A stretch of DNA of 25,619 nucleotides from CAZQIC01 sp964593555 (GTDB taxonomy: Bacteria > Bacteroidota > Bacteroidia > JAFLBG01), in assembly GCA_964593555.1 (NCBI GenBank), contig CAZQIC010000061.1:1-25619 (forward strand), read 5' to 3'. The translations under genes were made by a program, and so were the position numbers. The notes under the pieces are model-generated. The model was not told where the DNA came from. It searched no databases and was given only the letters and a program-made list of their open reading frames with translations. Below, in pieces: positions 1-9,035 of the stretch; the stretch's first letter is position 1; each line of letters starts with the position of its first letter.

Positions 1-57
1 CTTAGATACGATTTTATTAGATTGTTTTTAACATTCTATTTTTAGAACTCCCCTTCA

Positions 58-2970
58 ATGAATAAAAGATCTTTCCGAAATTTATTTTTTGTAATTTCTT
101 TTTTAGTTGCGGGTGTTTCATTTGCCCAGCAAACATATAATTCCAAAGGCAAAGAGTTTTGGGTCAGTGTTATGAATGCAGGAGGTAATATTTCTCCTAT
201 AACTTTCTATATTACCAGTGATGTTGCAACCTGTGGAAGGATTGAAATTCCACTCGGAACTTTTTCACAAAACTTTACGGTTGCCGCAAACTCTACTACA
301 TCGATTATAATGCCTTGGGGTGCGGCATATCTTCAGCCTCCTGAGTTAGATCAGATAATTAATAAAGGTGTACATATCATAACAGATGATTCTGTGTTGG
401 TTTATATGTCAAATGAATCATCTGTTGCATACGATTCCGAAATGATCTATCCCGTTCAATCGCTGGGTACTTCATACGTTACTCCCTGCTATTGGGAAAA
501 CGTTTCGGGTTCAGGATTTTCACAGTTTTCTATTGCGGCTACTCAAAATAATACTACTATACAAATAACTCCCAATGCCACTATACTTGGCCCTGGCCCT
601 GCGTTTACTGCAAGCAGAACAGCGGGCACACAGTTCAGTTTAAACTTGAATGCAGGTCAGGTATACCTCGCCGTTGCAAATGGTGATCTTACAGGAAGTA
701 TAATTACTGCCGATAAACCCATAGCTTTATTTGGAGGGGCCACTATATCCTTTGTTGGTTTCTGCAGTGCGGGCGATCATTTATGCGAGCAGGTATTACC
801 TCCGTCTAATTACGGTACACAATATGTTACAGCTCCCCTTCAGACAAGACTGGGCGGAGATATGTTTAGAATAACAGCTTTGCAAAATGGGACTTCTTTT
901 ACAATTAACGGAGGCGCACCATTTGTACTAAATGCGAATCAATGGAAGGACACGGTATTAGCTGTTGCAAGTGAGATAATATCAAACAAAAAAATTATGC
1001 TTGCGCAGTTCGCTCGTGGTTCGAATTGTGATGCGCAACTAGGGGATCCATTTATGATCATGCTGCATCCCATTACTGAAATGAATACGAACTCTTTATT
1101 TTTTATGTTCAATCCATTTTCACAATTTCCGGTTCGGTATGTAAATATTATTGTCGCTACTGCCAATACAGGAAGTGTGCAGCTGAATGGGGTGGGGATC
1201 GGAGCCTCGTTTGCGCCTGTTCCTTCAAACCCATTATATTCATTTGCGCAAATGACCGTGCCGGTAGGTACTAACAGGATCACCTGTCCGCAAGGTTTCG
1301 TAGCTAACGCATATGCTTTTGGGGGGTATATTTCATATGGTCATGCAATTGGGGATGTAAAAAATATTTTAAATAATCCTGTCCTTAAAGCCAGTTGCAG
1401 TGGTAATGGTGTGGTTCTTAATGCAACACAGGGAAGTGGTTATATCTGGAGTCCGGCAACTTCGTTAAACTGTTCAACATGTCAGTCGGTAACGGCAACT
1501 CCTACGAGTGCTGCATCATATACAGTTAATTTTACTTCTGCAACAGGTTGTGCTGATGTGCTGTATTTTAATGTTGATGTTGATACAGTGAAAGATGCAT
1601 CGATCACATCAGTTCCAAATATTTGTTTAAGCGATCCTCCATTCAATTATATGGCTGTTGATACCGGAGGTGTATGGACAGGTCCCGGGATTACTAATTC
1701 TGCTTTAGGAACTTTTGATCCTGCAACAGCCGGAGTTGGAACACATACCATTATTTATTCTATTTCCGGTTTGTGCGGTGATGTGGATACAACTGTAATA
1801 TCAGTTATTCAATTGGCGAATTCCACTATAAGTGCGGTAGGGCCTTTCTGTGAAAATGACCCTCCTTTAAATCTTAATACCGTAACTGCAGGTGGCATTT
1901 GGTCGGGATCAGGTATAACAAATACGGCAACGGGAGTATTTAATCCTTCTGTAGCAGGTGTGGGGACACATTCAATAACTTATGCGATTGCAGGTTCATG
2001 CGGTGATACAGGTTATGCGGAGGTTGTTGTAAATGCGTCTCCGGTTGCTTCAGTTTCTGCTGTTAGTTTTATTTGTTTGGGAGATAGTATAATGTTATCT
2101 GCATCAGGTGGTAGTACTTATTTGTGGAGCAACGGCTCACCCGATTCAACATTAGTGCTGCATCCAACAAATGCGGGAACCTATACTTATTCGGTTATTG
2201 TTGCAAATGCAAATTGTGCATCAAGGGATTCTGTAACGTTTACTGTAACCGCATTGCCAGCAGCAAATGCCGGACCAGATGATACGATTTGTATTGGACA
2301 ATCAGTAAACTTGATTGGCTTGGGTGGAAATAATTATTTGTGGAATACAGGAGAAACTGCAAATCTGATAAACGTTTCCCCGGCAAATGACAGCACTTAT
2401 ACTCTTGTAGCTTATTCAGGCGCATGTACTGACACAGATATGGTAAATATTATTGTTGCGCCATATCCCTTGGCCAATGCGGGAAGTGATACTTATTTGC
2501 TGCCTGGTGAAATTACTATTCTGAATGCTTCCGGTGGAGGTGCATATTCCTGGTCGCCGGCTGTTGGTTTAAGTTGTACTAATTGTGTTTCGCCTGTTGC
2601 TTCACCTGCAGAGACCACAACCTATATTTTAACTGTTACAGATTCTTATGGCTGCACGGATTCAGATACGATTACAATTACTATTGAAAAAGATTGCGGA
2701 AGTTTCTACATGCCTAATGCATTCTCACCAAATGGAGATGGGGAAAATGATGTATTGCAGGTTTATTCTAAATGTGTCAGTGCAATTTTAGTTGAGATAT
2801 TTGATCGCTGGGGTAAAAAGGTTGCAGAGATAAAAAATACTTCCGATGTATGGGATGGTACTTATAAGGGCGAGTTTTTTAATTCGGATGTTTTTGTTTA
2901 CTCAGCTAAAGTTAAATTTTATAACGGTGAGGAGATCGAAAGGAAGGGGACTGTTTCCCTGGTCAGATAA
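58..2970 (+). CDS. T9SS type B sorting-domain protein with IgGFc-binding-like N-terminal domain
   Basis: This is a 970-residue exported protein, probably delivered to the cell surface or medium by the type IX secretion system. It begins with a Sec signal peptide (residues 1 to about 24, ending SFAQ). Residues about 28-440 resemble the IgGFc-binding N-terminal domain: a GKEFW start, then alternating strands with a TDDSVLVYMSNES stretch. From about 440 come Ig/PKD-like modules, including two similar ones at about 516-585 and 590-660 that share DPP, a GxWxGxGITN core and AGVGTH. Modules with SASGGxxYxWS cores follow to about 880. The C-terminal domain from about 886 (NAFSPNGDGENDV, later FDRWGKKV and WDGTYKG) is the gliding-associated type B sorting signal. 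The ligand is unknown. The gene faces the SprB-repeat gene tail to tail, with 43 bp between stops. T9SS assignment is firm; the adhesin role is inference. Confidence 0.9.
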   Translation: MNKRSFRNLFFVISFLVAGVSFAQQTYNSKGKEFWVSVMNAGGNISPITFYITSDVATCGRIEIPLGTFSQNFTVAANSTTSIIMPWGAAYLQPPELDQIINKGVHIITDDSVLVYMSNESSVAYDSEMIYPVQSLGTSYVTPCYWENVSGSGFSQFSIAATQNNTTIQITPNATILGPGPAFTASRTAGTQFSLNLNAGQVYLAVANGDLTGSIITADKPIALFGGATISFVGFCSAGDHLCEQVLPPSNYGTQYVTAPLQTRLGGDMFRITALQNGTSFTINGGAPFVLNANQWKDTVLAVASEIISNKKIMLAQFARGSNCDAQLGDPFMIMLHPITEMNTNSLFFMFNPFSQFPVRYVNIIVATANTGSVQLNGVGIGASFAPVPSNPLYSFAQMTVPVGTNRITCPQGFVANAYAFGGYISYGHAIGDVKNILNNPVLKASCSGNGVVLNATQGSGYIWSPATSLNCSTCQSVTATPTSAASYTVNFTSATGCADVLYFNVDVDTVKDASITSVPNICLSDPPFNYMAVDTGGVWTGPGITNSALGTFDPATAGVGTHTIIYSISGLCGDVDTTVISVIQLANSTISAVGPFCENDPPLNLNTVTAGGIWSGSGITNTATGVFNPSVAGVGTHSITYAIAGSCGDTGYAEVVVNASPVASVSAVSFICLGDSIMLSASGGSTYLWSNGSPDSTLVLHPTNAGTYTYSVIVANANCASRDSVTFTVTALPAANAGPDDTICIGQSVNLIGLGGNNYLWNTGETANLINVSPANDSTYTLVAYSGACTDTDMVNIIVAPYPLANAGSDTYLLPGEITILNASGGGAYSWSPAVGLSCTNCVSPVASPAETTTYILTVTDSYGCTDSDTITITIEKDCGSFYMPNAFSPNGDGENDVLQVYSKCVSAILVEIFDRWGKKVAEIKNTSDVWDGTYKGEFFNSDVFVYSAKVKFYNGEEIERKGTVSLVR

Positions 2971-3004
2971 ATTTCAAAACAAATTTCAGGAATATAAATG
3001 GTAG

Positions 3005-3021
3005 AGAAGTAAACTACTTCT
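3005..3021. terminator. Weak hairpin between the two convergent T9SS genes
   Basis: A 7-bp inverted repeat (AGAAGTA, 3-nt loop, TACTTCT) lies over the stop codon of the minus-strand SprB gene and 35 bp after the stop of the plus-strand gene. A short T-rich stretch follows on the plus strand. It could act as a weak shared terminator, but the stem is AT-rich and may be chance. Confidence 0.3.
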
Positions 3022-6000
3022 TTATGATATTCTTTCCAACAAACACAGTTCCCTTCTTAATATGGTTTTCTCCCTTGAGGTCATTGACAGAGATCACCCA
3101 CATGTAATAATCTTGTTGAACAATATCATCCGGAGTTTTCCCGATAGGTTTTGCCCAGCTTGCTTTTCCATCCCATCCTTTGTTTACATCCTCGGTATAA
3201 TAGATTAGTGCGCCCCATGTGCTATAAATAAATAGTTTGTAGGTAGAAAGATCGCAGGCTTCCATGTATGCAGGTTTGAAAAAATCCTGGTAGCCGTCAC
3301 CATTCGGACTAAATGCGTTTGGTACTTCTAAATAAAAGTCGGTCTCTTCCGCAGTAACAACAACTGAATGTGGTACAGTGTCTTTACATCCATTTGCATT
3401 CGTTACGATCAGGCTAACTATATAAGTGCCCGCTGAACTGTAAGTGAAACTTGTGGAAGCCGAGGTGCTTGTAGAATTTGCTGCATCACCAAGATGCCAT
3501 TCGTAACCTGTAACACTTGGAGTTGTATTTGTAAAAATGAAATTTGTTGTGGTGTTCCCCGTTGCGGTTGATGGGTTTATTGTAAAGCTCGCTACAGGTT
3601 TAGGATAAACTGTTATGGTGTTTGACGCTGCAGAAGTATTTGAACAACCTTTGCTATCCGTTACGGTTAGCGTTAGGCCATAAGTACCTGAGGCGGTATA
3701 TGTGTGCGTGGAATTAGAAGTGGTAGAGGTGTTTCCGTCTCCAAGGTTCCATGCCCATATAACTCCGATAGGAGAGGAGGTATTGGTTAGGTTAACAACA
3801 TGCGGCGCGCATCCTGATGAATTATCAATTGTAAAACTTACTGCCGGTAAGCTATCAACCGTAAGTGTAAAACTTCTGACAGCAGCAGTACTGCCACAAT
3901 TATCAGTTACAGTAATTGTATAAACAGAGGTAATCGTTGGTTGCTTTGAAATGGTAGCAGTTGTTTCGCCTCCTGGTCCCCACGAATATGAATAATTACC
4001 ATCGCCGCCTGTTGCGCTAGCAGAAATTATAGCTGTCTCACCATTGCAGATAGTGTTGCCTGAATTCGAGATTGGTGCAACCGCCAAGGGTTGGTTAACA
4101 ATTACTGTAGCAGTTTTTGAAGCTGCTATACATCCTAAGCTATCAGTACCTGTAAGTGTATATGTTTTAGTTATAGTTGGTGAAACTGTTAGAGTGTCCG
4201 TTGTTTCCCCGCCTGGCATCCAAGTATAATTATAACTTCCTGTGCCACCTGTCGCTGAAGCTGTAAGTTGCAGGGATTGTCCTCTGCAAATGCTTCCTGC
4301 TCCTGTAACAGTTAATACAACTGCTGCAGGTTCTGTTATTAGCTTAGAAGTTGTTGCTGTGCAAGATGCTCCATCGGTTACTGTTACAGAATATAGGCCA
4401 TCACAAAGTCCGGTTATGTCAGCTGTTGTTTCACTGTTTGACCAGATGTAACTAAAACTTGGTGTACCACCGGTAAGAGAAGTTGTAATTGCGCCATCAC
4501 AAATACCATTGCACGATGCCATTGTAAATGATGAAACAGCTATTGAAAATCCCGACGCGTTAGGTACATTCACTGTTCCTGTTTTAATACATAGGTTTGC
4601 ATCAGTAATTGTTACAGTATAATCTCCATTAGGTAAACTTGTCGCGGTTGCATCCGTTCCACCCGGTGCACTCCATTGATAAGAGTATGGAGACGTTCCT
4701 CCGGAAACACCTGAAACAGTTGCTGTCCCGTCAGGTGTGCCACAGCCAGCTTGTGTTGCAGTTATTGTGGTAATAGTAATTGCAGTCGGCTGAGAAATTG
4801 TTGCCGTTCCGGTTTTAGGACAAGAGTTTGCATCAGTAACAGTAATCGTATAATTACCTGCAGTTAAATTTGAAAGTGTGGTATTTGTTCCTCCAGGGGA
4901 TGACCATGAATAAGTGTATCCACTCACACCACCACTGGCAGAGACTGATGCAACTCCGTTATTTCCTGTATTACAAGTTACACTTTGAGTTTGTGTGGCC
5001 GTTACTGTAAGAGAAGGTGGTTGGGAAACGGTAATTGTTGCTGTATGAACACATAAATTAGCATCTCTGATTGCAACGGTATATGTATTTGCACTCAATC
5101 CTGTGGCAGAAGAATTAGTCCCACCTGTAGGTGACCATGAATAACTATAACCTGGAGTTCCTCCACTTGCAGTAACAGTAGCGGCCCCTGTTGAATTTCC
5201 AAAACAATTAACCGACGTTGAAGAAATTGCACTATGTGAAACTGCCGATGCAGGTTGTGAAACAACAACTGTCGCGGTATGGGTACATAAGTTAGCATCT
5301 CTAATTGTAACGGTATAAGTATTTGCACCTAATCCTCCAGCGGAAGAATTAGTCCCACCTGTAGGTGACCATGAATAACTATAACCTGGAGTTCCTCCAC
5401 TTGCAGTAACAGTAGCGGCCCCTGTCGAATTTCCAAAACAATTAACGGATGTTGAAGTAATTGCACTATGAGAAAGAGCCGATGCTGGCTGTGAAACAAC
5501 AACCGTCACGGTATGGACACATAAATTAGCATCTTTAATTGTTACAGTATATGTATTCGCGCCTAATCCTGTCGCGGAAGAATTAGTCCCACCAGTCGGA
5601 GACCATGAATAGCTGTAACCCGGTGTCCCTCCACTTGCTGTAACAGTTGTCGTCCCTGTCGCATCTCCAAAACAACTTACTGAGGTGGAGGAAATAGCAC
5701 TATGAGAAGTTGCGGATGCTGGCTGCGATACAACAACTGTAGCGGTATAAGAACACAAATTAGCATCTTTAATTGTTACGGTATATGTATTTGCTAATAA
5801 CCCATTGGCAGATGAGTTTGTTCCTCCGGTTGGTGACCATGAATAAGTGTAACCTCCAACCCCGCCGCTTGCTGTAACAGTAGTAGTTCCTGTGGCATCA
5901 CCAAAGCAACTTACTGATGTAGACGAAATAGCGCTATGAGAAACGGCAGTGGGTTCGGTAACGGTTACAGTAGCAGAAAATGAACAAGAGTATATGTCAG

Positions 6001-6487
6001 TAACCAAAACGGTATAAGTATCAGGAGGTAAGCCCGTAGCTACGGCGGTATTTCCACCTGTTGGTGACCACGAATATGAATATGGAAGCGTCCCTCCTCC
6101 ACTTATCGTTATCGTCGCGGATCCATTATTCGCTCCATTACAGGTTAAACTAGTAGATCCTATAGAACCACTAATTACATTTGGTTCAAAAATAGAAACA
6201 GTTTGTGTTACTGTTGCTGGTGATGCATCAGTAACTGTAACAGTATGGACCCCACCGGAAAGTCCGGTTGCGTCTTCATCTGTTGAGTTATTGTCCCAGG
6301 TATAAGTAAAGGGGGCCGTTCCTGTTGGGGTAATGTATGCAATACCGTCACCTGCTCCATTACACGTCACCTGTTTTGTGGAATCAACAGTTACTGTTAA
6401 AGCAGAAACAGAATGATAGCTTAACAGTAAAAAGAAACTGATCGTGTATAATTTCCCAAAACAATTATAAAACCTCTTTTTGTGCAC
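3014..6487 (-). CDS. SprB-repeat/PKD T9SS type B cargo protein
   Basis: This is a 1157-residue surface or secreted repeat protein and a probable adhesin. The start is GTG at 6487: an in-frame stop lies just upstream, and the first residues give a signal peptide (KKR, then a hydrophobic SFFLLLSYHSVSA segment). SprB-type repeats (CNGxxxG, GGxxPYxYxW, AGxYTVTVTD patterns) run from about residue 30 to 720. Residues 182-493 are four near-identical 78-residue units. Ig-like modules at about 720-880 and PKD domains at about 880-1050 follow. The C-terminal type B sorting domain begins near 1057 (NAFSPNGDGYQDFF, WDGKASW). SprB repeats are known from the Flavobacterium gliding adhesin, but this protein is far smaller than SprB, so a gliding role is not implied. 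A -7 box lies 36 bp upstream, downstream of the preceding operon's terminator, so it is probably its own transcription unit. Confidence 0.9.
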   Translation of the reverse strand: MHKKRFYNCFGKLYTISFFLLLSYHSVSALTVTVDSTKQVTCNGAGDGIAYITPTGTAPFTYTWDNNSTDEDATGLSGGVHTVTVTDASPATVTQTVSIFEPNVISGSIGSTSLTCNGANNGSATITISGGGTLPYSYSWSPTGGNTAVATGLPPDTYTVLVTDIYSCSFSATVTVTEPTAVSHSAISSTSVSCFGDATGTTTVTASGGVGGYTYSWSPTGGTNSSANGLLANTYTVTIKDANLCSYTATVVVSQPASATSHSAISSTSVSCFGDATGTTTVTASGGTPGYSYSWSPTGGTNSSATGLGANTYTVTIKDANLCVHTVTVVVSQPASALSHSAITSTSVNCFGNSTGAATVTASGGTPGYSYSWSPTGGTNSSAGGLGANTYTVTIRDANLCTHTATVVVSQPASAVSHSAISSTSVNCFGNSTGAATVTASGGTPGYSYSWSPTGGTNSSATGLSANTYTVAIRDANLCVHTATITVSQPPSLTVTATQTQSVTCNTGNNGVASVSASGGVSGYTYSWSSPGGTNTTLSNLTAGNYTITVTDANSCPKTGTATISQPTAITITTITATQAGCGTPDGTATVSGVSGGTSPYSYQWSAPGGTDATATSLPNGDYTVTITDANLCIKTGTVNVPNASGFSIAVSSFTMASCNGICDGAITTSLTGGTPSFSYIWSNSETTADITGLCDGLYSVTVTDGASCTATTSKLITEPAAVVLTVTGAGSICRGQSLQLTASATGGTGSYNYTWMPGGETTDTLTVSPTITKTYTLTGTDSLGCIAASKTATVIVNQPLAVAPISNSGNTICNGETAIISASATGGDGNYSYSWGPGGETTATISKQPTITSVYTITVTDNCGSTAAVRSFTLTVDSLPAVSFTIDNSSGCAPHVVNLTNTSSPIGVIWAWNLGDGNTSTTSNSTHTYTASGTYGLTLTVTDSKGCSNTSAASNTITVYPKPVASFTINPSTATGNTTTNFIFTNTTPSVTGYEWHLGDAANSTSTSASTSFTYSSAGTYIVSLIVTNANGCKDTVPHSVVVTAEETDFYLEVPNAFSPNGDGYQDFFKPAYMEACDLSTYKLFIYSTWGALIYYTEDVNKGWDGKASWAKPIGKTPDDIVQQDYYMWVISVNDLKGENHIKKGTVFVGKNIIKK
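5009..5944 (-). repeat. Four tandem 234-bp SprB repeat units
   Basis: Four consecutive in-frame units of exactly 234 bp (78 codons) encode nearly the same sequence, each starting xSHSAI and ending near VSQP. The two units nearest the 3' end of the gene share an 83-bp identical block (5109-5191 and 5343-5425). The flanking SprB repeats are clearly more diverged, so these four look recently amplified or homogenised. Confidence 0.93.
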
Positions 6488-6523
6488 AAAATTAAGTTAA
6501 CGGTTAAAAAAATCGTAAGCTTA

Positions 6524-6531
6524 CAAAGATA
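6524..6531 (-). promoter_or_regulatory. Bacteroidota -7 box (TATCTTTG) for the SprB-repeat gene
   Basis: On the minus strand TATCTTTG matches the Bacteroidota TAnnTTTG -7 consensus and lies 36 bp upstream of the GTG start, after the 6579-6620 terminator. I found no clear TTG -33 element at the usual spacing, so this is a candidate only. Confidence 0.45.
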
Positions 6532-6578
6532 ACAATCTGGTTGAAAATACCATCGTTTTTATAGACTTTTTGATGCAA

Positions 6579-6620
6579 AAAGTAAGCCCCCTATAGCATG
6601 TGCTATAGGGGGCTTACTTT
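6579..6620 (-). terminator. Intrinsic terminator with 20-bp perfect stem
   Basis: The arms 6579-6598 and 6601-6620 are perfectly complementary over 20 bp, with a GC-rich core (AGCCCCCTATAGCA) and only 2 bases between them. On the minus strand the stem is followed by a short T run. It lies 20 bp after the OmpA-family stop and closes that operon before the SprB-repeat gene. Confidence 0.88.
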
Positions 6621-6640
6621 GAAAATTAAGAATCAAATGT

Positions 6641-8989
6641 CTATTTAAACTGAACGCTCATTTCAACCCTTCTGTTTTTCTGACGACCTTCAGGAGTTTT
6701 ATTAGAAGCAATTGGTTTTTTATGACCGAACCACTCTGTAGATATCCTTGATTCATCGACGCCTTTTTCGACAAGATATTTCTTGACAGAATTTGCTCTG
6801 TCTTTAGAAAGTTTAAGGTTTTTCGAAGCTGCACCCTGATTATCGGTATGGCCCGCAAGTTTTAATGTCCAGGTAGATTTCTTAACAAGAAGTTTAGCTA
6901 ACTCATCCAATGAAGGATAAGATTCTTTCTTGATAATATCTTTTCCTGTTTCAAACTCAAGGTTAGAGAAGGCTGTATTTAATACTTCTTCTTCCTCTTT
7001 CGCTAACACAGGACATCCGTTATTTTCTTTCGGGCCAGGGGTTTCTGGACACTTATCATCTTTGTCATAAACTCCATCGCCATCTTTGTCAGGATAAGGG
7101 CAGCCTTTGTTCTCTTTTAATCCCGGTACATCAGGGCAAAGATCTTCATGATCATAAACTCCATCACCATCTTTATCAGGACACCCTTTTTGTTCAACTG
7201 GTCCTGCATTGTCAGGACATAAGTCTTCAGAATCCTGAACACCATCACCATCTCTGTCAGGACAGCCGAAGAATTGAGCAACTCCCGCAACTGTAGGACA
7301 ACTATCGCGTTTGTCTATTATCTTATCACCATCTGTATCTGGGCAGCCAAAAAATTCAGGTAATCCCGGATCATCTGGGCAGCTATCACGTTTGTCAATT
7401 ATCTTATCACCGTCTCTATCAGGACAACCATTGAATTCCGCTAAACCAGGAGTATCCGGACATTCATCTTTATCATCAGGAATATGATCGCCATCACAAT
7501 CAGGGCAACCCATAAATTCCCAAACACCTGGGAAATCTTTACACTTATCTTTTCTGTCAGAGATTTTATCCTTGTCCTTATCCTTGGTCTTGTTATACAT
7601 GATAGGAACTTTAAGTGCAACATGCACATCAGTTCCATAAATATTTCTTGTTGCTATGTAAGGCAATAGGTCTGTAGTTCCAATAATAAGTGGTCCCATG
7701 CGTAATGATATCCCAAAGTTTTGTCCTGTCATTGGGTTGTATGAGAATGGTAAAAATATTCCGAACCACTTTTGATCCCAGCGCGGTGTAATTGAAATGG
7801 TGGTTATATCATGGATTTTATTTTCGTTGTTTTTATAACGTACCGCGAGGTAAGTGGTAAAGTTGACGTAGAAGTCTGCATAAACCATTAAATCAAATTG
7901 CGTACTGATTGCCGTAGGCAAATTCATACGGAAAGTTGGTTTTGTGTCGTGGTACGTAAATAAAGTTTTTAATGTATCCTCAACCTGGCCTAATGATTTT
8001 ACACCATTGAGTTGATCGATGTCCCAGAAATCAATATCTGCAGTAAAGTCTCTGCTAAGCTCTCCTCTTTTAAATTTAATTCCTCCAATGTCAAGTATAG
8101 AAAATCCAATTTTGAATCTGTACTTGTTTTTATATTTCATATATAAGTTGGTGTCGCCATCCATCTCATATTTGTAATTGTTCCATTTAGGTCTGTATTC
8201 ATAAACAGCTCCTAAATCGAGACCAAATCCGGGAGAAGAAACAAACTTGTACTTAACGTTTTCACCTATATCGTTAAAATTTGAAGAGTGGCCATATTTA
8301 ATTTCTGATCTAAAAAGGGATAGTGTGTCGTTTGAAGTGAATTTGTAATCGAGATTACTTGCATAAAGGTATGCAGCCCCAAGGCCTTGAAGTAATTTTA
8401 CTCTAGCAGCAGCTTTTAAAAAGTGTTTTCCTTCATCCATCAATACACGACCATAAGTTCCGCCATACTCGGCCCAGCTCATCATTTGGATATTGAGCTT
8501 GTCGTTTTTTAATTCTACATTATGTAAGCTGGGGTAGTTAAGGTCATTGTACGCGAGCGTTGCTAAGTCGTTGGAAACACCATCCACATTTAAATAGGTC
8601 CTAACTCTCCATGTAAATGCAACAGCATCCTTATTGGAGATGGTATACAATGCAGAAGGAAGGTTTATATTACTGCGTAGAAATACAGATTTGTCCTTAT
8701 CATTTTTTTTGAATACTAAATAATTAGTTTGAAATAGAGTGTCCTTAAATGCTCCTTCATCTCTTAATGCGTCTGTGTGAATTCCAATATAATTATTGTA
8801 TAAAAATACGCTTCCACCAACAAAATTTACGTCTAGTTTATAACGGCTGTCTACAACAGATGCAGGTTGCAGGTCAATACCTGTAACACCAGCGTAATTG
8901 CTGTTGGAGAATCCAAGAAAGTCCTGGGCAGTTACGTTGGTTATCGAAAATACCATCACGCAAATAAGTGTAATTAACCGGTTGATCAT
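6641..8989 (-). CDS. DUF5723-like outer-membrane protein with TSP type-3 repeats and OmpA domain
   Basis: This is a 782-residue outer-membrane protein predicted to anchor to peptidoglycan. I place the start at ATG 8989, which gives a clean signal peptide (MINRLITLICVMVFSITNVTAQ, cleaved near residue 22); an in-frame TTG at 9001 would only add four residues. Residues about 25-455 resemble the DUF5723 beta-barrel family (N-terminal DFLGFSNSNYAGVTGIDLQP). Residues about 460-660 hold seven thrombospondin type-3-like calcium-binding repeats (DxDGDxxxDxxDxCP...GCPD). Residues about 665-782 form an OmpA C-terminal domain with GHTDNQG, LSKDRANSVKKYL and NRRVEM motifs, including the Asp and Arg expected to bind diaminopimelate. 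It is the last gene of the operon, 34 bp after the DUF3352-like gene, and is followed by a strong terminator. Confidence 0.88.
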   Translation of the reverse strand: MINRLITLICVMVFSITNVTAQDFLGFSNSNYAGVTGIDLQPASVVDSRYKLDVNFVGGSVFLYNNYIGIHTDALRDEGAFKDTLFQTNYLVFKKNDKDKSVFLRSNINLPSALYTISNKDAVAFTWRVRTYLNVDGVSNDLATLAYNDLNYPSLHNVELKNDKLNIQMMSWAEYGGTYGRVLMDEGKHFLKAAARVKLLQGLGAAYLYASNLDYKFTSNDTLSLFRSEIKYGHSSNFNDIGENVKYKFVSSPGFGLDLGAVYEYRPKWNNYKYEMDGDTNLYMKYKNKYRFKIGFSILDIGGIKFKRGELSRDFTADIDFWDIDQLNGVKSLGQVEDTLKTLFTYHDTKPTFRMNLPTAISTQFDLMVYADFYVNFTTYLAVRYKNNENKIHDITTISITPRWDQKWFGIFLPFSYNPMTGQNFGISLRMGPLIIGTTDLLPYIATRNIYGTDVHVALKVPIMYNKTKDKDKDKISDRKDKCKDFPGVWEFMGCPDCDGDHIPDDKDECPDTPGLAEFNGCPDRDGDKIIDKRDSCPDDPGLPEFFGCPDTDGDKIIDKRDSCPTVAGVAQFFGCPDRDGDGVQDSEDLCPDNAGPVEQKGCPDKDGDGVYDHEDLCPDVPGLKENKGCPYPDKDGDGVYDKDDKCPETPGPKENNGCPVLAKEEEEVLNTAFSNLEFETGKDIIKKESYPSLDELAKLLVKKSTWTLKLAGHTDNQGAASKNLKLSKDRANSVKKYLVEKGVDESRISTEWFGHKKPIASNKTPEGRQKNRRVEMSVQFK

Positions 8990-9035
8990 TTTGATATACA
9001 ATAGGTTAGAAAAATAAAAAGCGAAGATATGAAAT

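Noticed and set aside
939..1283. 114-codon minus-strand open frame inside the first T9SS gene
   Set aside because: It lies fully antisense to a well-supported gene and shows no protein-like features.
5009..5944. CRISPR array suspected from regular repeats
   Set aside because: The 234-bp units are in-frame protein repeats without short identical repeats separated by unique spacers.
8990..9001. TTG start four codons upstream for the OmpA-family gene
   Set aside because: The ATG at 8989 gives a standard signal peptide and is the more likely start.
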